Positions 17,805 through 26,484 of a DNA stretch of 64,000 bases are shown piece after piece. Under the pieces are notes generated by a model. That model had not been told where the DNA came from and made no database searches. It worked only from the letters and a program-made list of their open reading frames with translations. The DNA is from Brachyspira intermedia PWS/A. Lineage in GTDB: Bacteria > Spirochaetota > Brachyspiria > Brachyspirales > Brachyspiraceae. A program made the translations under genes and the position numbers. Within the stretch, counting starts at the first letter, position 1, and each line of letters begins with the position of its first letter. Where the stretch lies: NCBI RefSeq assembly GCF_000223215.1, contig NC_017243.1:1736001-1800000 (forward strand). The letters run 5' to 3'.

Positions 17805-18131
17805 TTATTCTTTTTCAAAATAGTATTTTATATAGTTATTGATTATAAGTACAATACTATCATCATCAATAAATATTAAATGCGTATTAGAATATGGTTT
17901 GTTTTTGAAGTTAAATATAAATCTATATTCATTTTGTAGGCTCATTTTATTTCCTATTTTGAATGTTTTAGATTTAATACCATTTTCCTTAAATATTCCA
18001 GAACCATCATTATAAATAATAAGTTTTCTGTTTTCTTTATCAATATAGATTCCAGATCTTCTATATAATTGAGCCTCTAAATATAAAGTATTAATTGATA
18101 AAATAATAAATAATATATATAAATATTTCAT
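17805..18131 (-). CDS. Small secreted protein
   Basis: A 108-aa protein with a cleavable-looking signal sequence (MKYLYILFIILSINTLYLEA) and a beta-rich mature part. No family recognised. It is 5 nt from the gpZ-like gene, downstream of the hairpin closing the cargo operon. It may be a lysogenic conversion (moron) gene, by position only. Confidence 0.5.
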   Translation of the reverse strand: MKYLYILFIILSINTLYLEAQLYRRSGIYIDKENRKLIIYNDGSGIFKENGIKSKTFKIGNKMSLQNEYRFIFNFKNKPYSNTHLIFIDDDSIVLIINNYIKYYFEKE

Positions 18132-18172
18132 ACAAATAAATTATATGTTTCTATTAGATTACAGTCAATAAA

Positions 18173-18202
18173 CTGTTGCGATAATTTGTGTTATCGCAAC
18201 AG
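18173..18202. terminator. TTGCGATAA hairpin at end of cargo operon
   Basis: CTGTTGCGATAA and TTATCGCAACAG form a perfect 12-bp stem with a 6-nt loop, 12 nt after the last cargo gene. A hairpin with the same TTGCGATAA stem lies at the other end of the cargo at 24229-24252. Confidence 0.7.
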
Positions 18203-18214
18203 ATAATTAAAAAA

Positions 18215-18880
18215 TTATATGCATAAATTAATAAATAAATGATGTAATTCTATATTTTCTAAACTAATTCTAGTATTATTTGATTTATAATGTGCTTTAT
18301 CATTATCTTCTGCTACTGTTATTTTTATGCAATCATCATTAGACCATTTTACTGTAGAATCTTTACCTGATTTTACTAATTCTAATATCCATTTATTTAT
18401 TTGTTCATAGAAATATTTATAATCTTTATTTTGCACATATCCTATTATGGCAGATATATTATAATTTTCTCCATGAATTCCTAATTTAAATCTTTGTATT
18501 CCACCATTTTTATTTTCAAAACCTGTAACATATTCCATTTCCCGTTTTTTTGATGGAGTTGGTAACCTTTTGGCTTCAATAACAAGAATTGTTTTTCTAT
18601 CAATACCATAGCATGCTATATCTATTTTACATTGACCTTTTTGTGGTTCTTCAGAATTAAAATAATAATTATGTTCTACTTTATTATAGGTGGTTAAAAA
18701 TTTTACTAATTTTGAAGTTAAATTATTTTCATTTTCAGAACAAGGTTGCATTTGCTCTTCTTTATAAAGATATAGTTTCCATTCGTCTAATCTATTATAT
18801 ATAAAATCAATGGCATTATCAATTAATTCGATTTTTTGATTAGTACAGTTATTGTGTGATAAAATATTATTTTCTAACAT
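18215..18880 (-). CDS. PD-(D/E)xK nuclease-like restriction protein
   Basis: A 221-aa protein. The segment QCKIDIACYG...ILVIEAKRL shows the D-x(n)-E-A-K core of PD-(D/E)xK nucleases (around 115-135), followed by REMEYVTGFENKNGGIQRFK, a pattern seen in restriction-like proteins. It is the last gene of the cargo operon, 4 nt after the methyltransferase gene, suggesting a restriction or defence role paired with that methylase. Target and activity unknown. Confidence 0.65.
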   Translation of the reverse strand: MLENNILSHNNCTNQKIELIDNAIDFIYNRLDEWKLYLYKEEQMQPCSENENNLTSKLVKFLTTYNKVEHNYYFNSEEPQKGQCKIDIACYGIDRKTILVIEAKRLPTPSKKREMEYVTGFENKNGGIQRFKLGIHGENYNISAIIGYVQNKDYKYFYEQINKWILELVKSGKDSTVKWSNDDCIKITVAEDNDKAHYKSNNTRISLENIELHHLFINLCI

Positions 18881-18884
18881 TTAT

Positions 18885-21722
18885 TTATCCTTGAGTAATT
18901 ATATCATTAATTACATCATCTACATCTCTTATAGCTATAGATTTAATCCAATATCTTAATTTATTAGGTTTTACAATTATTAATATATCATTTGAAAAAA
19001 TACGTATAATTCTATTAATATATAGAGAAGTTCCATATTTATAATATATTTCTTTTACTAAGTTATTCATTAACTTTTCATCGTTAATAATATTAAAACT
19101 AGTATTTTTTGTAAATGAATAAACACTAAAAATTATACCATTCTTTTCAAACATATATAAGAAATTAAAATTATTAAAAGAAGTAAGCATTAAACGAACA
19201 AATGTATCATTATATTTATTAATATCTTCTTTACTAGTTACTTTTTTCATAATATATGACTCATTACCTTTTTTTATAAAATCTATAATATAGTCAATAT
19301 CATTTATAATATCTTTTTCCCATTCTAATAAAGATTTTTCAATATCCTTCTCAAAAGGGACAGAAATGACATCATTTTTTGATAATACATATCTTTGAGA
19401 TATACTATAATTGCTTAATATTTTTATAGAACTAGACATTATTTTTTTATTTCTATAAAAATTGTTTGCTAATTCTATTAGATTTATATCATTTTTATTA
19501 TTTGATATAATGCCAACTATTCTATCTTTGTATGCTATATCATATTTTTTAGAAATTGCACAATCTAAATTTACACCTTCATATATCAAGAATAAAGGAG
19601 ATTTATATATTTTTTCATTTCTAGCTCTTACAAATTTCTTTTCTTTTACAAAATTTAAATTTTCAAATATATTTGAATTTATTTCAAATTCTACATTTTT
19701 TAATTGTTTCTCTGATATATATTTATAATTTGCTAACCATTCAGCCTTCTTTTTTTGAGATTCTGAATTTTCACCACCAATTATATATCCTTCATAAGAT
19801 TCTAAATTTTTAGATTTTAAAAAATCTTTTAGTTTAGGAAAACTATATAATTTTTTCATTAAATAAATTATTCTACCACCACCCAATATATTTGATAAAC
19901 AAGAAAAATTATATTGTAGTATATCATTATTATAAATTATATTATTATCATAATGATTCATTTCAAAAAATATTTTATTTTTTGAAATGATTGTGTTTCT
20001 AAATATTAAATGTTTGATTTTATGATTATCTTCTACTTTTTTATTTTTTTTCTACTAATAGAGCAACACACTTTGTGTTTACTTTTTTATTATAATTATT
20101 AAATAGGAAATTTATAGAAGTAAAATCATATATTTTAGATACATAAAAATTATTAAAATTTCTCTTTTTCTCTTAGATAATTTTTTATTATATAAAATAC
20201 CATATGGCTGAATTAGTAAAGATTTTCCATTATCAGATAAATATTCATTTATACATTTTATTTGTATATCGTAACATATTACTCCCTTTTTTATTTTTTG
20301 CCTATTATCTGTATCTACTTCAAATGGTGGATTTCCTATTATGATATCAAATCCATTTTTGACCTTATTCTTTATTTCATCATTACTATCAAAAAAATTA
20401 TTATTAAATATATTTGAGTTTATTAATTTATCAAATTTAAGTTTTTCCCATATAACATTAGGCGTCAATGCATCGCATATTCCAAGAGCTAAACTAAAAC
20501 ATGTTAATTGTGCAGCCTCTTTTTGTATTTCTATACCAAATATAGAATTAACTAAGATATTTTTCAATTGTTCTGGTGATAACATATTACTATCATATGG
20601 AGAAGATATATTTTTATTGATAATATTTTTTAGTACAAGTCTTTTAAATGCCGATACTAAAAATATACCAGAACCACAAGTAGGATCAAATATTTTCTCA
20701 TTACCTCTTATCTCATTTAAAGGCATAACCTCATCTAATATAAGATTTACAAGATGGATAGGAGTAAATATAGCTCCTAATTTATCATTTGCAAAGTATT
20801 GATATATTGAACTTAATACCTCTACAGGAATATGTTTAAAATTATATAGTTTCCAAAGATACCATTGATTTTTATAATTTTTAGCTTCTATTACTTTATA
20901 TAAAGTATTGATAATTTCTAAATCTAATTCTTTTATATTGTCTAATACAAAAATATCTCCATTAAATTTATTTTCTAAAATCAATAAAAGTTTTTTTAAA
21001 GATTCTATATTTTGATCTCTTAGTATATCAATATAAGATGAATATTTTTCTCCTATTGTATAAAAAAATTCTTTTTTTAATACTTCTCTATCTTCTAAAT
21101 ATTTTATTAATAGTGTTACTATTAATAATTTTCTGCCGATAATATGTTTCTGTTTATTATATTTAAATTTATTCATTATATATTTATCAGCATCTTTTAT
21201 TTTATCTATTAATATCTTATGAGATAATTCTTCTTCTATTATTTTATCTTCATTTGAACTATCTTCCCAAAATGTACCATCAATTAATCTATAAATTGAA
21301 TATTTTTCAAATTGTTTATTATTATTTATTGAAGTTTTTAAGTCTATGATATCATTTATAAATTCAAAATGATCTCCTTTATATGTGGGTTTTTTATTTG
21401 TAAATATTATATCTATTTTAGTATCATTAATTATATATAGTATTGGTACAGATGCATTTAACCATAAATAATATTTTATATCTTCAAAATAAGTATCAAT
21501 TAATTTGTCATAAGTATTGTCTATAATATATGCTATTGGTTTTAGCGAATTAACATTATTTTGTAATAATATATAATTAATTTTATTACTTAATTTTCTT
21601 GCTTCATAAGCATATACTTTTACATCGTCAGTTTCCTGTGATAAATCTTCATTAAGATTTATAATATAACTTTTTAAATTTTGATCATTTTTGTCAAAAC
21701 CTATTAATTCTAATATATCCAT
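18885..21722 (-). pseudogene. N6-adenine DNA methyltransferase, Eco57I-like (two frameshifts)
   Basis: One gene of 945 codons read in two pieces (20112-21722 and 18885-19961). The N-terminal region is helical. The methylase core has motif I FDPTCGSGIFLVSAF (around 347) and motif IV NPPF. The stretch between pieces is open in another frame (YVSKIYDFTSINFLFNNYNK). One missing base in a T run near 20155-20160 shifts out, and one extra base in an A8 run near 20046-20053 shifts back, so the total length stays a multiple of three. The C-terminal piece would be the target-recognition domain. It may be inactive, or switchable by slippage. Confidence 0.75.
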
Positions 21723-21778
21723 AATCTATTACTTTTAATAATACTATATTTTAATTATTTATATTAATAAAAATTAAT

Positions 21779-23290
21779 CTAAAATCCTTTTATTATATTA
21801 ACATTTCCCCAATTACAATATTGATTACCATTTGGAATTAATGATTTATATGGTTTATTATAAATAGTATCTAAATTACGATTAGATAGTTCTTCTTTTA
21901 ATTTTTTTTCTAATTTATCCCACCAAGAAATTCTCATAAATATATTTTCTATATAACTAAATACTAATTGGATTATTATATTACATATGTTATTTTTTTC
22001 TTTTTTATATGTTTTTATAATGGAATCTATAAATTTAGGATTTATTTTATCATCTGCAAACCACTGAAAAATTACAGCACCACCATTTTTATAATATATA
22101 GAATTAATTGCGATATTTTCTAAATTATTAATATCATTTTGTAAACAATTACCATCAAAATCATATAATATGGGAGCTGCTCCAGAAAACAATATATCTG
22201 GTATATTAGAGAATGTAAAAACTAAATATTTTATTGAATCGTAGTTTTTATTTATAAATACTTGAAAATATCTATCTCGCATTTTTTTACAATCTTCTGC
22301 ACCTTTTTCGAGTTCTTTTAAAAAAGTATTATCATTTAATAAATTCTTATAAAATACATTTTTTATATAGGAGTCTATATTTCCATATTCTTTAGTAATG
22401 AATTCTTTTAAATAGTTTGGGATAGTAGCAGACTTACATTCTCCAATAAAAGGAGTAGTTATTACATTAGATATATCACTAATAAGATTTTTTTGAAATT
22501 CTATACTCCATTCTTTATTATAGTATTCCTTAATAAAACCTCTATACCCCAATAAGAAAGCATTTTTTTCATTTATTTCTACATCTTCTTCATCGATATC
22601 TTTAAATAGAATATTATCATGATATCTACAAAATCCATAAAACGTAGAAGCTTCATTTACTCCTATTTTTTTTGGTTGCAATATACAACTTGGATCCTTA
22701 TTATTATCATCAAAAAATTTATAAAAATTAGTTTCAAAATTATATAAAAAATTATTTTCAGATATTTTTCTTAATGAAGAACTTTTAGATATTGAGTGAG
22801 CACTAGTCATATCATTAGAACATTTGGCTTTATCTATTTCATGGTAACATTTTCTAAATCTTTTTTTAGACTTTAAAATATCTGTAACATTTTTTTTAAT
22901 AATGTTTTCAAAATTTTTATAACTATTATCCATATCAATTAACTGAGATTTTGTAATATAATTTGTTCTCTCAATATCAAAACCCATAACAACAATCCTT
23001 TCTTCTTTCATTTTTTTCATTTTTTCAATTATAAAACGAAATACAAAATAAATAGAATATTTTTCAAAAAAAGCTTTAATCTTATCTATATATTCATTAT
23101 CCATACCAATTTTTATGTATTTAGGATAATCAAGTTCATTTGTATCCATATCAATTTGAAAATATTCATTAAATATTGAAAAGAACTCTATAATTTCTTC
23201 TTTATTAAGATATAAACAAAAATTTTCTTCCTTAGTTCCATCTAAATTTGATATTATACAACAAATGCTGAACATCTTTAACCTCGACAT
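21779..23290 (-). CDS. Cargo-operon protein with Cys/His cluster
   Basis: A 503-aa protein of unknown function between the XRE regulator (22 nt) and the methyltransferase (56 nt). Residues about 148-175 (KCYHEIDKAKCSNDMTSAHS) carry Cys, His, Cys and an AHSISKS motif, and STFYGFCRYHDNILF supplies a further Cys-x2-His-Asp. This resembles a zinc-bound HNH-like centre. The C-terminal half has no recognisable motif. Position suggests a defence or regulatory subunit; nuclease activity is only a hypothesis. Confidence 0.6.
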   Translation of the reverse strand: MSRLKMFSICCIISNLDGTKEENFCLYLNKEEIIEFFSIFNEYFQIDMDTNELDYPKYIKIGMDNEYIDKIKAFFEKYSIYFVFRFIIEKMKKMKEERIVVMGFDIERTNYITKSQLIDMDNSYKNFENIIKKNVTDILKSKKRFRKCYHEIDKAKCSNDMTSAHSISKSSSLRKISENNFLYNFETNFYKFFDDNNKDPSCILQPKKIGVNEASTFYGFCRYHDNILFKDIDEEDVEINEKNAFLLGYRGFIKEYYNKEWSIEFQKNLISDISNVITTPFIGECKSATIPNYLKEFITKEYGNIDSYIKNVFYKNLLNDNTFLKELEKGAEDCKKMRDRYFQVFINKNYDSIKYLVFTFSNIPDILFSGAAPILYDFDGNCLQNDINNLENIAINSIYYKNGGAVIFQWFADDKINPKFIDSIIKTYKKEKNNICNIIIQLVFSYIENIFMRISWWDKLEKKLKEELSNRNLDTIYNKPYKSLIPNGNQYCNWGNVNIIKGF

Positions 23291-23312
23291 ATTAATTAAT
23301 ATATTATTTTAG

Positions 23313-23657
23313 TTAAATATTTGTGTTTTTATATACAAAATTTTTATCATTAAAAGATACCTTATTATCTTGTTTATTATTTATAACATTAATTCCAACT
23401 AGACCTATTGTAGCACCTAAAGCAAGTGCAACACTTATGAATGTACTCATATTACAGTTAGCTCCCAATTCTACCTTAGACAATTGTTGTTGAGTAATTC
23501 CTGCTCTATTTGCTAATTCTTTTTGTGTAATGTTCTTCTCTAATCTGATTTTATTAATTTCAGAAGATAAATTTTGTAAAGTACAATTTATATCATAGTA
23601 CCTTTTTGTATCAATATCTTTTAAATACTCATTTTTATTTCTTTTTGTTAATTTCAT
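23313..23657 (-). CDS. XRE-family antitoxin/regulator (HigA-like)
   Basis: A 114-aa protein. Residues about 36-90 form a Cro/C1 helix-turn-helix (LEKNITQKELANRAGITQQQ, then LSKVELG). It is 28 nt downstream of the toxin gene, the reverse toxin-antitoxin order typical of HigBA. It probably binds the TTACATC/GATGTAA repeat overlapping the operon promoter and so may also control the downstream methylase and nuclease, like a restriction controller protein. Confidence 0.75.
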   Translation of the reverse strand: MKLTKRNKNEYLKDIDTKRYYDINCTLQNLSSEINKIRLEKNITQKELANRAGITQQQLSKVELGANCNMSTFISVALALGATIGLVGINVINNKQDNKVSFNDKNFVYKNTNI

Positions 23658-23685
23658 AATAAGTTTCCATTTTTACAATATATTT

Positions 23686-24072
23686 TTATGCTAATTTTTT
23701 TACCCATTCCTTGGCTAATTCTTCTTTAGTCTTATAAGTTAAATAAAAAATTTTCATAATTTTTTTTACATATTTTATTTCTTTTGAATAATTATTTTTC
23801 TGTTTTTTTATAAGGATAACCATAATAGCGTATTCATCATTCACATTATTTTCATCAAATGCATAAAAAAATAATATTCTAGACTTATGATTTTTATTAT
23901 ACAACTTAAGTTCCCAAATATTATTTTCTAAATGCTTACATTTTGGTTCTTTAAGCTCTTTACCATATAACTCTAATTGATCTAAAAGTGCCTCTATAGC
24001 TGTTTTAAATTCAATATCTTCAATTTTAGACATAGATTTTTCAAATTTATCTGTTTTCATTATAATTGTCAT
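23686..24072 (-). CDS. RelE/HigB-type toxin (Gp49-like)
   Basis: A 128-aa protein with the phage Gp49/HigB-type core: LEALLDQLELYGKELKEPKC-like helices, then NNIWELKLYNKNHKSRILFF (about 49-68), and an extra C-terminal helix containing KTKEELAKEW. Members are ribosome-dependent mRNA nucleases. The start is supported by AAGGA six nt upstream. First full gene of the cargo operon, before its antitoxin. Confidence 0.75.
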   Translation of the reverse strand: MTIIMKTDKFEKSMSKIEDIEFKTAIEALLDQLELYGKELKEPKCKHLENNIWELKLYNKNHKSRILFFYAFDENNVNDEYAIMVILIKKQKNNYSKEIKYVKKIMKIFYLTYKTKEELAKEWVKKLA

Positions 24073-24074
24073 AT

Positions 24075-24113
24075 TTAATCCTTACAAATAAAAATAATAT
24101 TATTAATTTCCAT
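24075..24113 (-). CDS. 12-codon leader peptide before the toxin
   Basis: ATG at 24113 with an AAAGGAG ribosome site, 12 codons (MEINNIIFICKD) and a stop 2 nt before the toxin ATG. The toxin ribosome site lies inside it. Ile-rich; it may couple or modulate toxin translation. Could be chance. Confidence 0.35.
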   Translation of the reverse strand: MEINNIIFICKD

Positions 24114-24146
24114 ATACAACTCCTTTCCTATAAATCTATACATTAT

Positions 24147-24175
24147 ATTTTACATCATAAAAGATGTAATGTCAA
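24147..24175 (-). promoter_or_regulatory. Promoter and operator of cargo operon
   Basis: On the minus strand: TTGACA (24175-24170), 17-nt spacer, TAAAAT (24152-24147). The inverted repeat TTACATC-n6-GATGTAA (24150-24169) lies between and over the -10 box, an ideal operator for the XRE antitoxin. Confidence 0.75.
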
Positions 24176-24228
24176 ATATTTTTTATATTTTTAAATTAAT
24201 TATATTTAATTAATATTTATAATAATCA

Positions 24229-24252
24229 TTGCGATAACGGTAATTATCGCAA
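24229..24252. terminator. TTGCGATAA hairpin after integrase
   Basis: TTGCGATAA (24229-24237) and TTATCGCAA (24244-24252) form a 9-bp stem with a 6-nt loop, 10 nt past the integrase stop. It shares its stem with the hairpin at 18173-18202 at the far end of the cargo. Confidence 0.65.
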
Positions 24253-24262
24253 CTATAGAATA

Positions 24263-25192
24263 TTATTCTACCTCCAAACTTTTTAAGTATATTCCTGTTA
24301 TAGCTATACTGCTATGATTTAATGCCTGTCTAATAAGCTCTATATCTTTAGTTTGTTTGTATAAAGTAACAGCAAAATAATGCCTTACATCATGTATAGA
24401 GTAGGCGGCTTTTATTTTACCTTGATTATATAAACGCTTTGAACTTCTATAAAAGATGTTCCTTATTACTTCAGAGCTTTTGTTTTTGAAAGGATTATTA
24501 AAAGAAAGATTATTCTGTTTTAATAATTTAATAACTTTGTCAGTAACTTTCCAGCTTATTTCTTTTCCTTTTGAATATGAATAATATTTGTTATTTCTTA
24601 TTTCTAGTTTAGGTAAGGCACCAACACGCACACCGCATTCCATTATAAAAATGATGGCCACTTTTATAAGCGGATCTGATATATCTTTAATTATTAATTC
24701 AATTTCTTTTTTAGTAGGTACTTCCAAACGTTTTTTATTTTTTACAGGCGGACGAGTTTTTGTGCCTCGGAAAGGATTCTTTATAAACGGATATCTTCTC
24801 TCTAAAAATGAAAAGAAAGAAGAACAGGAAGAAACTAATGCACGTATACTTAAATTAGAAAGCTCACTAGAATTGACTTCTGTTATAAAATCATCAGCTT
24901 CTCTAGCTTTAATAAATAAAATATTCTTATTATTCATACGGCAATACTCTTCTAGTTTATTAAGTCCATTTTTATACTGTCTTTTTGTGTGATTGCTTTT
25001 TGTTTTTGAACATTGCTTAAAAAAGTTTTCTTTTTCTGTTTCATAATCTATCTGTTTAATAAGCTGTTCTTCTTTCATATAGTCAAGTATATTCAAGTAG
25101 TTAGCTTGCTTTACTAAAATCGCAGCCTGCTGTTCAGTTATTATATTATTATTGCCTTGGAATATTAATTCTTTATTTTTTTTAGAAGCCAT
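24263..25192 (-). CDS. int: Tyrosine recombinase (phage integrase)
   Basis: A 309-aa site-specific recombinase. The N-terminal core-binding SAM-like domain spans about 55-145. The catalytic domain has Arg189 (ECGVRVGAL), a Lys in YSKGKE (208 or 210), the HDVRH box (His267, Arg270), His293 (LNHSS) and nucleophile Tyr302. It integrates and excises the prophage. Its location in mid-prophage between replication genes and cargo, not at an end, is unusual; no attachment site could be located. Confidence 0.85.
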   Translation of the reverse strand: MASKKNKELIFQGNNNIITEQQAAILVKQANYLNILDYMKEEQLIKQIDYETEKENFFKQCSKTKSNHTKRQYKNGLNKLEEYCRMNNKNILFIKAREADDFITEVNSSELSNLSIRALVSSCSSFFSFLERRYPFIKNPFRGTKTRPPVKNKKRLEVPTKKEIELIIKDISDPLIKVAIIFIMECGVRVGALPKLEIRNNKYYSYSKGKEISWKVTDKVIKLLKQNNLSFNNPFKNKSSEVIRNIFYRSSKRLYNQGKIKAAYSIHDVRHYFAVTLYKQTKDIELIRQALNHSSIAITGIYLKSLEVE

Positions 25193-25326
25193 ATTTATAC
25201 CTTTTCATAAATTAAAGACTTATTACTATTTTTACTCTTTATTTATATGAAAAGAATATAAACTTTTATAACTTTTTAAATATACATAGCTATTATTTAT
25301 TTTTAGACTTTTATACTATATTATTT

Positions 25327-25474
25327 TCAATCAGTACTGTAAAAATTTAATTTATCAGTAAATTCATCAATTTCTTTTTTAATTCCTTTGGGGCTTCTAT
25401 ACTCATACTTCAAGTTCTTTAACAATATTCTGTATTTTAGAAAACTAATCTACTTTATATTTTTTCATTTTCAT
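25327..25474 (-). pseudogene. Decayed small gene
   Basis: ATG at 25474 overlaps the previous stop (ATGA). It reads MKMKKYKVD, then an amber codon, then FSKIQNIVKELEV. A frame change leads to KYEYRSPKGIKKEIDEFTDK and a stop at 25327. The pieces look like a former 45-50 codon gene with one nonsense and one frameshift change. No function recognised. Confidence 0.4.
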
Positions 25475-25752
25475 ATCCTATATACATAATCGATATTATT
25501 CTTTTCTTTTTCTCCTTTTATCAAATTAACAGATTCATTAAAACTCATATCTAAAATTGATAAATAAACAGCACTGGATACAGCCCTCTTTTTATGAATG
25601 CTGATAATTTGTTTCGGTTCATTAAAATATTCATTATTAACAAAGACTTCTTCAACACCTAGATTTTCTAATTTTATTAATAATTCTAATAAAACATCTA
25701 TATCTGTTAAATCTCTATCAATATTATATGAATTAATAATATCTTCTATCAT
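25471..25752 (-). CDS. Hypothetical phage protein, paralogue of neighbour
   Basis: A 93-aa acidic protein (LIKLENLGVEEVFVNNEYFN, then VYLSILDMSFNESVNLIKG). It resembles the upstream 75-aa protein in layout: a short helix, a V/I-rich strand ending in N(D/E)xF, then a region ending in a helix with NI/NL. The pair probably arose by duplication. No domain recognised; 11-nt spacing suggests one transcript. Confidence 0.5.
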   Translation of the reverse strand: MIEDIINSYNIDRDLTDIDVLLELLIKLENLGVEEVFVNNEYFNEPKQIISIHKKRAVSSAVYLSILDMSFNESVNLIKGEKEKNNIDYVYRI

Positions 25753-25763
25753 AAATATTATTC

Positions 25764-25991
25764 CTATATTGTTATTGTTTCATTGTTATCTTTATGTATT
25801 TTTGCTATATTTATAGCATCGCATATAAAAACTTCGTCTATTATAAAATTAATTTGCTTTGAATTATTTTTATCTAATTCAATTTTTTTTATGTATTGAT
25901 TTAAAGTAAAATGATCATTTGATATTAAAACTCTATTACACCCTTTGTTTTTATATGATTGTAAGCTATCAATTAATTTAGTGATATTCAT
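25764..25991 (-). CDS. Hypothetical phage protein
   Basis: A 75-aa protein (SLQSYKNKGCNRVLISNDHF, then VFICDAINIAKIHKDN), likely a paralogue of the next gene. Its ATG overlaps the ssb stop codon (TAATG), so it was probably translationally coupled to ssb. Function unknown. Confidence 0.5.
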   Translation of the reverse strand: MNITKLIDSLQSYKNKGCNRVLISNDHFTLNQYIKKIELDKNNSKQINFIIDEVFICDAINIAKIHKDNNETITI

Positions 25992-26009
25992 TAAAATGGT
26001 ACCTCTTCG

Positions 26010-26031
26010 CCGAGTAGGCGCCTACCGGCGT
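26010..26031. repeat. G+C-rich insert 5 in ssb
   Basis: A 22-bp insert containing the 12-bp palindrome GTAGGCGCCTAC. On the minus strand it includes CGCCTACTCGG, the core shared with 2449-2484 and 33589-33608. It lies just before the codons for the acidic SSB tip. Exact ends are ambiguous by a few bases. Confidence 0.65.
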
Positions 26032-26179
26032 CATCTTTCCTGATTATTATTTTCTGCTGTATTATTAGATTCTTTTTTATCTGCAAGCATTTGCATTGAC
26101 TGCATAATAATTCTCACCTTAGATCTAGTACTATTGGTGTTTTTATCCTGCACCTTTCCTGCCTTAATGTTCCGCTTAG

Positions 26180-26199
26180 GCGACTGCCCGCCTTTGGCG
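26180..26199. repeat. G+C-rich insert 4 in ssb
   Basis: GCGACTGCCCGCCTTTGGCG, with the CGCC-TTT-GGCG mini-hairpin. Removal of 20 bp restores the SSB frame; the exact end is ambiguous. Confidence 0.7.
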
Positions 26200-26256
26200 T
26201 AAAAACCTGCTTTCCTTTTGTAAGATATTTATTTGCTGTTTCTGCAAGTTTATCAG

Positions 26257-26275
26257 ACGCTGTCCGCCTTTGGCG
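26257..26275. repeat. G+C-rich insert 3 in ssb
   Basis: ACGCTGTCCGCCTTTGGCG, the same hairpin core as insert 4. Removing 19 bp gives IVASDKLAE, which aligns gap-free with the conserved SSB segment. Confidence 0.75.
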
Positions 26276-26341
26276 ATGCCACTATATCGAAATAATTTAC
26301 TTCTGTAGTATTTTTTGTACTTACATAATAATTATTTGCTA

Positions 26342-26360
26342 CACCGAAGGTGGGCAGCCG
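26342..26360. repeat. G+C-rich insert 2 in ssb (opposite orientation)
   Basis: CACCGAAGGTGGGCAGCCG, the family consensus in reverse orientation relative to inserts 1, 3 and 4. Removing 19 bp gives EFSVANNYY. Confidence 0.75.
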
Positions 26361-26419
26361 CCGAAAACTCAGAAATTTCCATTCCATTTTGTGTATATTT
26401 TCTCTGAGGATCAGCAGTG

Positions 26420-26438
26420 GCGAAGCCCGCCTGCGGCG
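26420..26438. repeat. G+C-rich insert 1 in ssb
   Basis: GCGAAGCCCGCCTGCGGCG, with the CGCC-TGC-GGCG hairpin. Removing 19 bp gives LIGRFTADP, the expected SSB N-terminal motif. Confidence 0.75.
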
Positions 26439-26484
26439 AATCTTCCTATTAATGTTACACTATTATGGTCTGTCATAATAACTC

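Larger units (their letters stand above)
25991..26476 (-). pseudogene. ssb: Single-stranded DNA-binding protein gene with five G+C-rich inserts
   Basis: From an ATG at 26476 (AGGAG upstream) the sequence reads MTDHNSVTLIGRF, then is broken by G+C-rich inserts at 26420-26438, 26342-26360, 26257-26275, 26180-26199 and 26010-26031. Removing 19, 19, 19, 20 and 22 bp gives one 128-codon frame: TADPQRKYTQNGMEISEFS, VANNYYVSTKNTTEVNYFD, IVASDKLAETANKYLTKGK, ..NIKAGKVQDKNTNS, ..MQSMQML, ending in EEVPF. This has the OB-fold order and the acidic Pro-Phe tip of SSBs. As DNA it stops after 21 codons, so it is dead unless the inserts are bypassed. Confidence 0.85.

Noticed and set aside
1-18131. Gene-transfer agent related to VSH-1
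   Set aside because: VSH-1 is a small siphovirus-like agent. Here there are sheath, integrase and replication genes, which indicate a contractile-tailed prophage.
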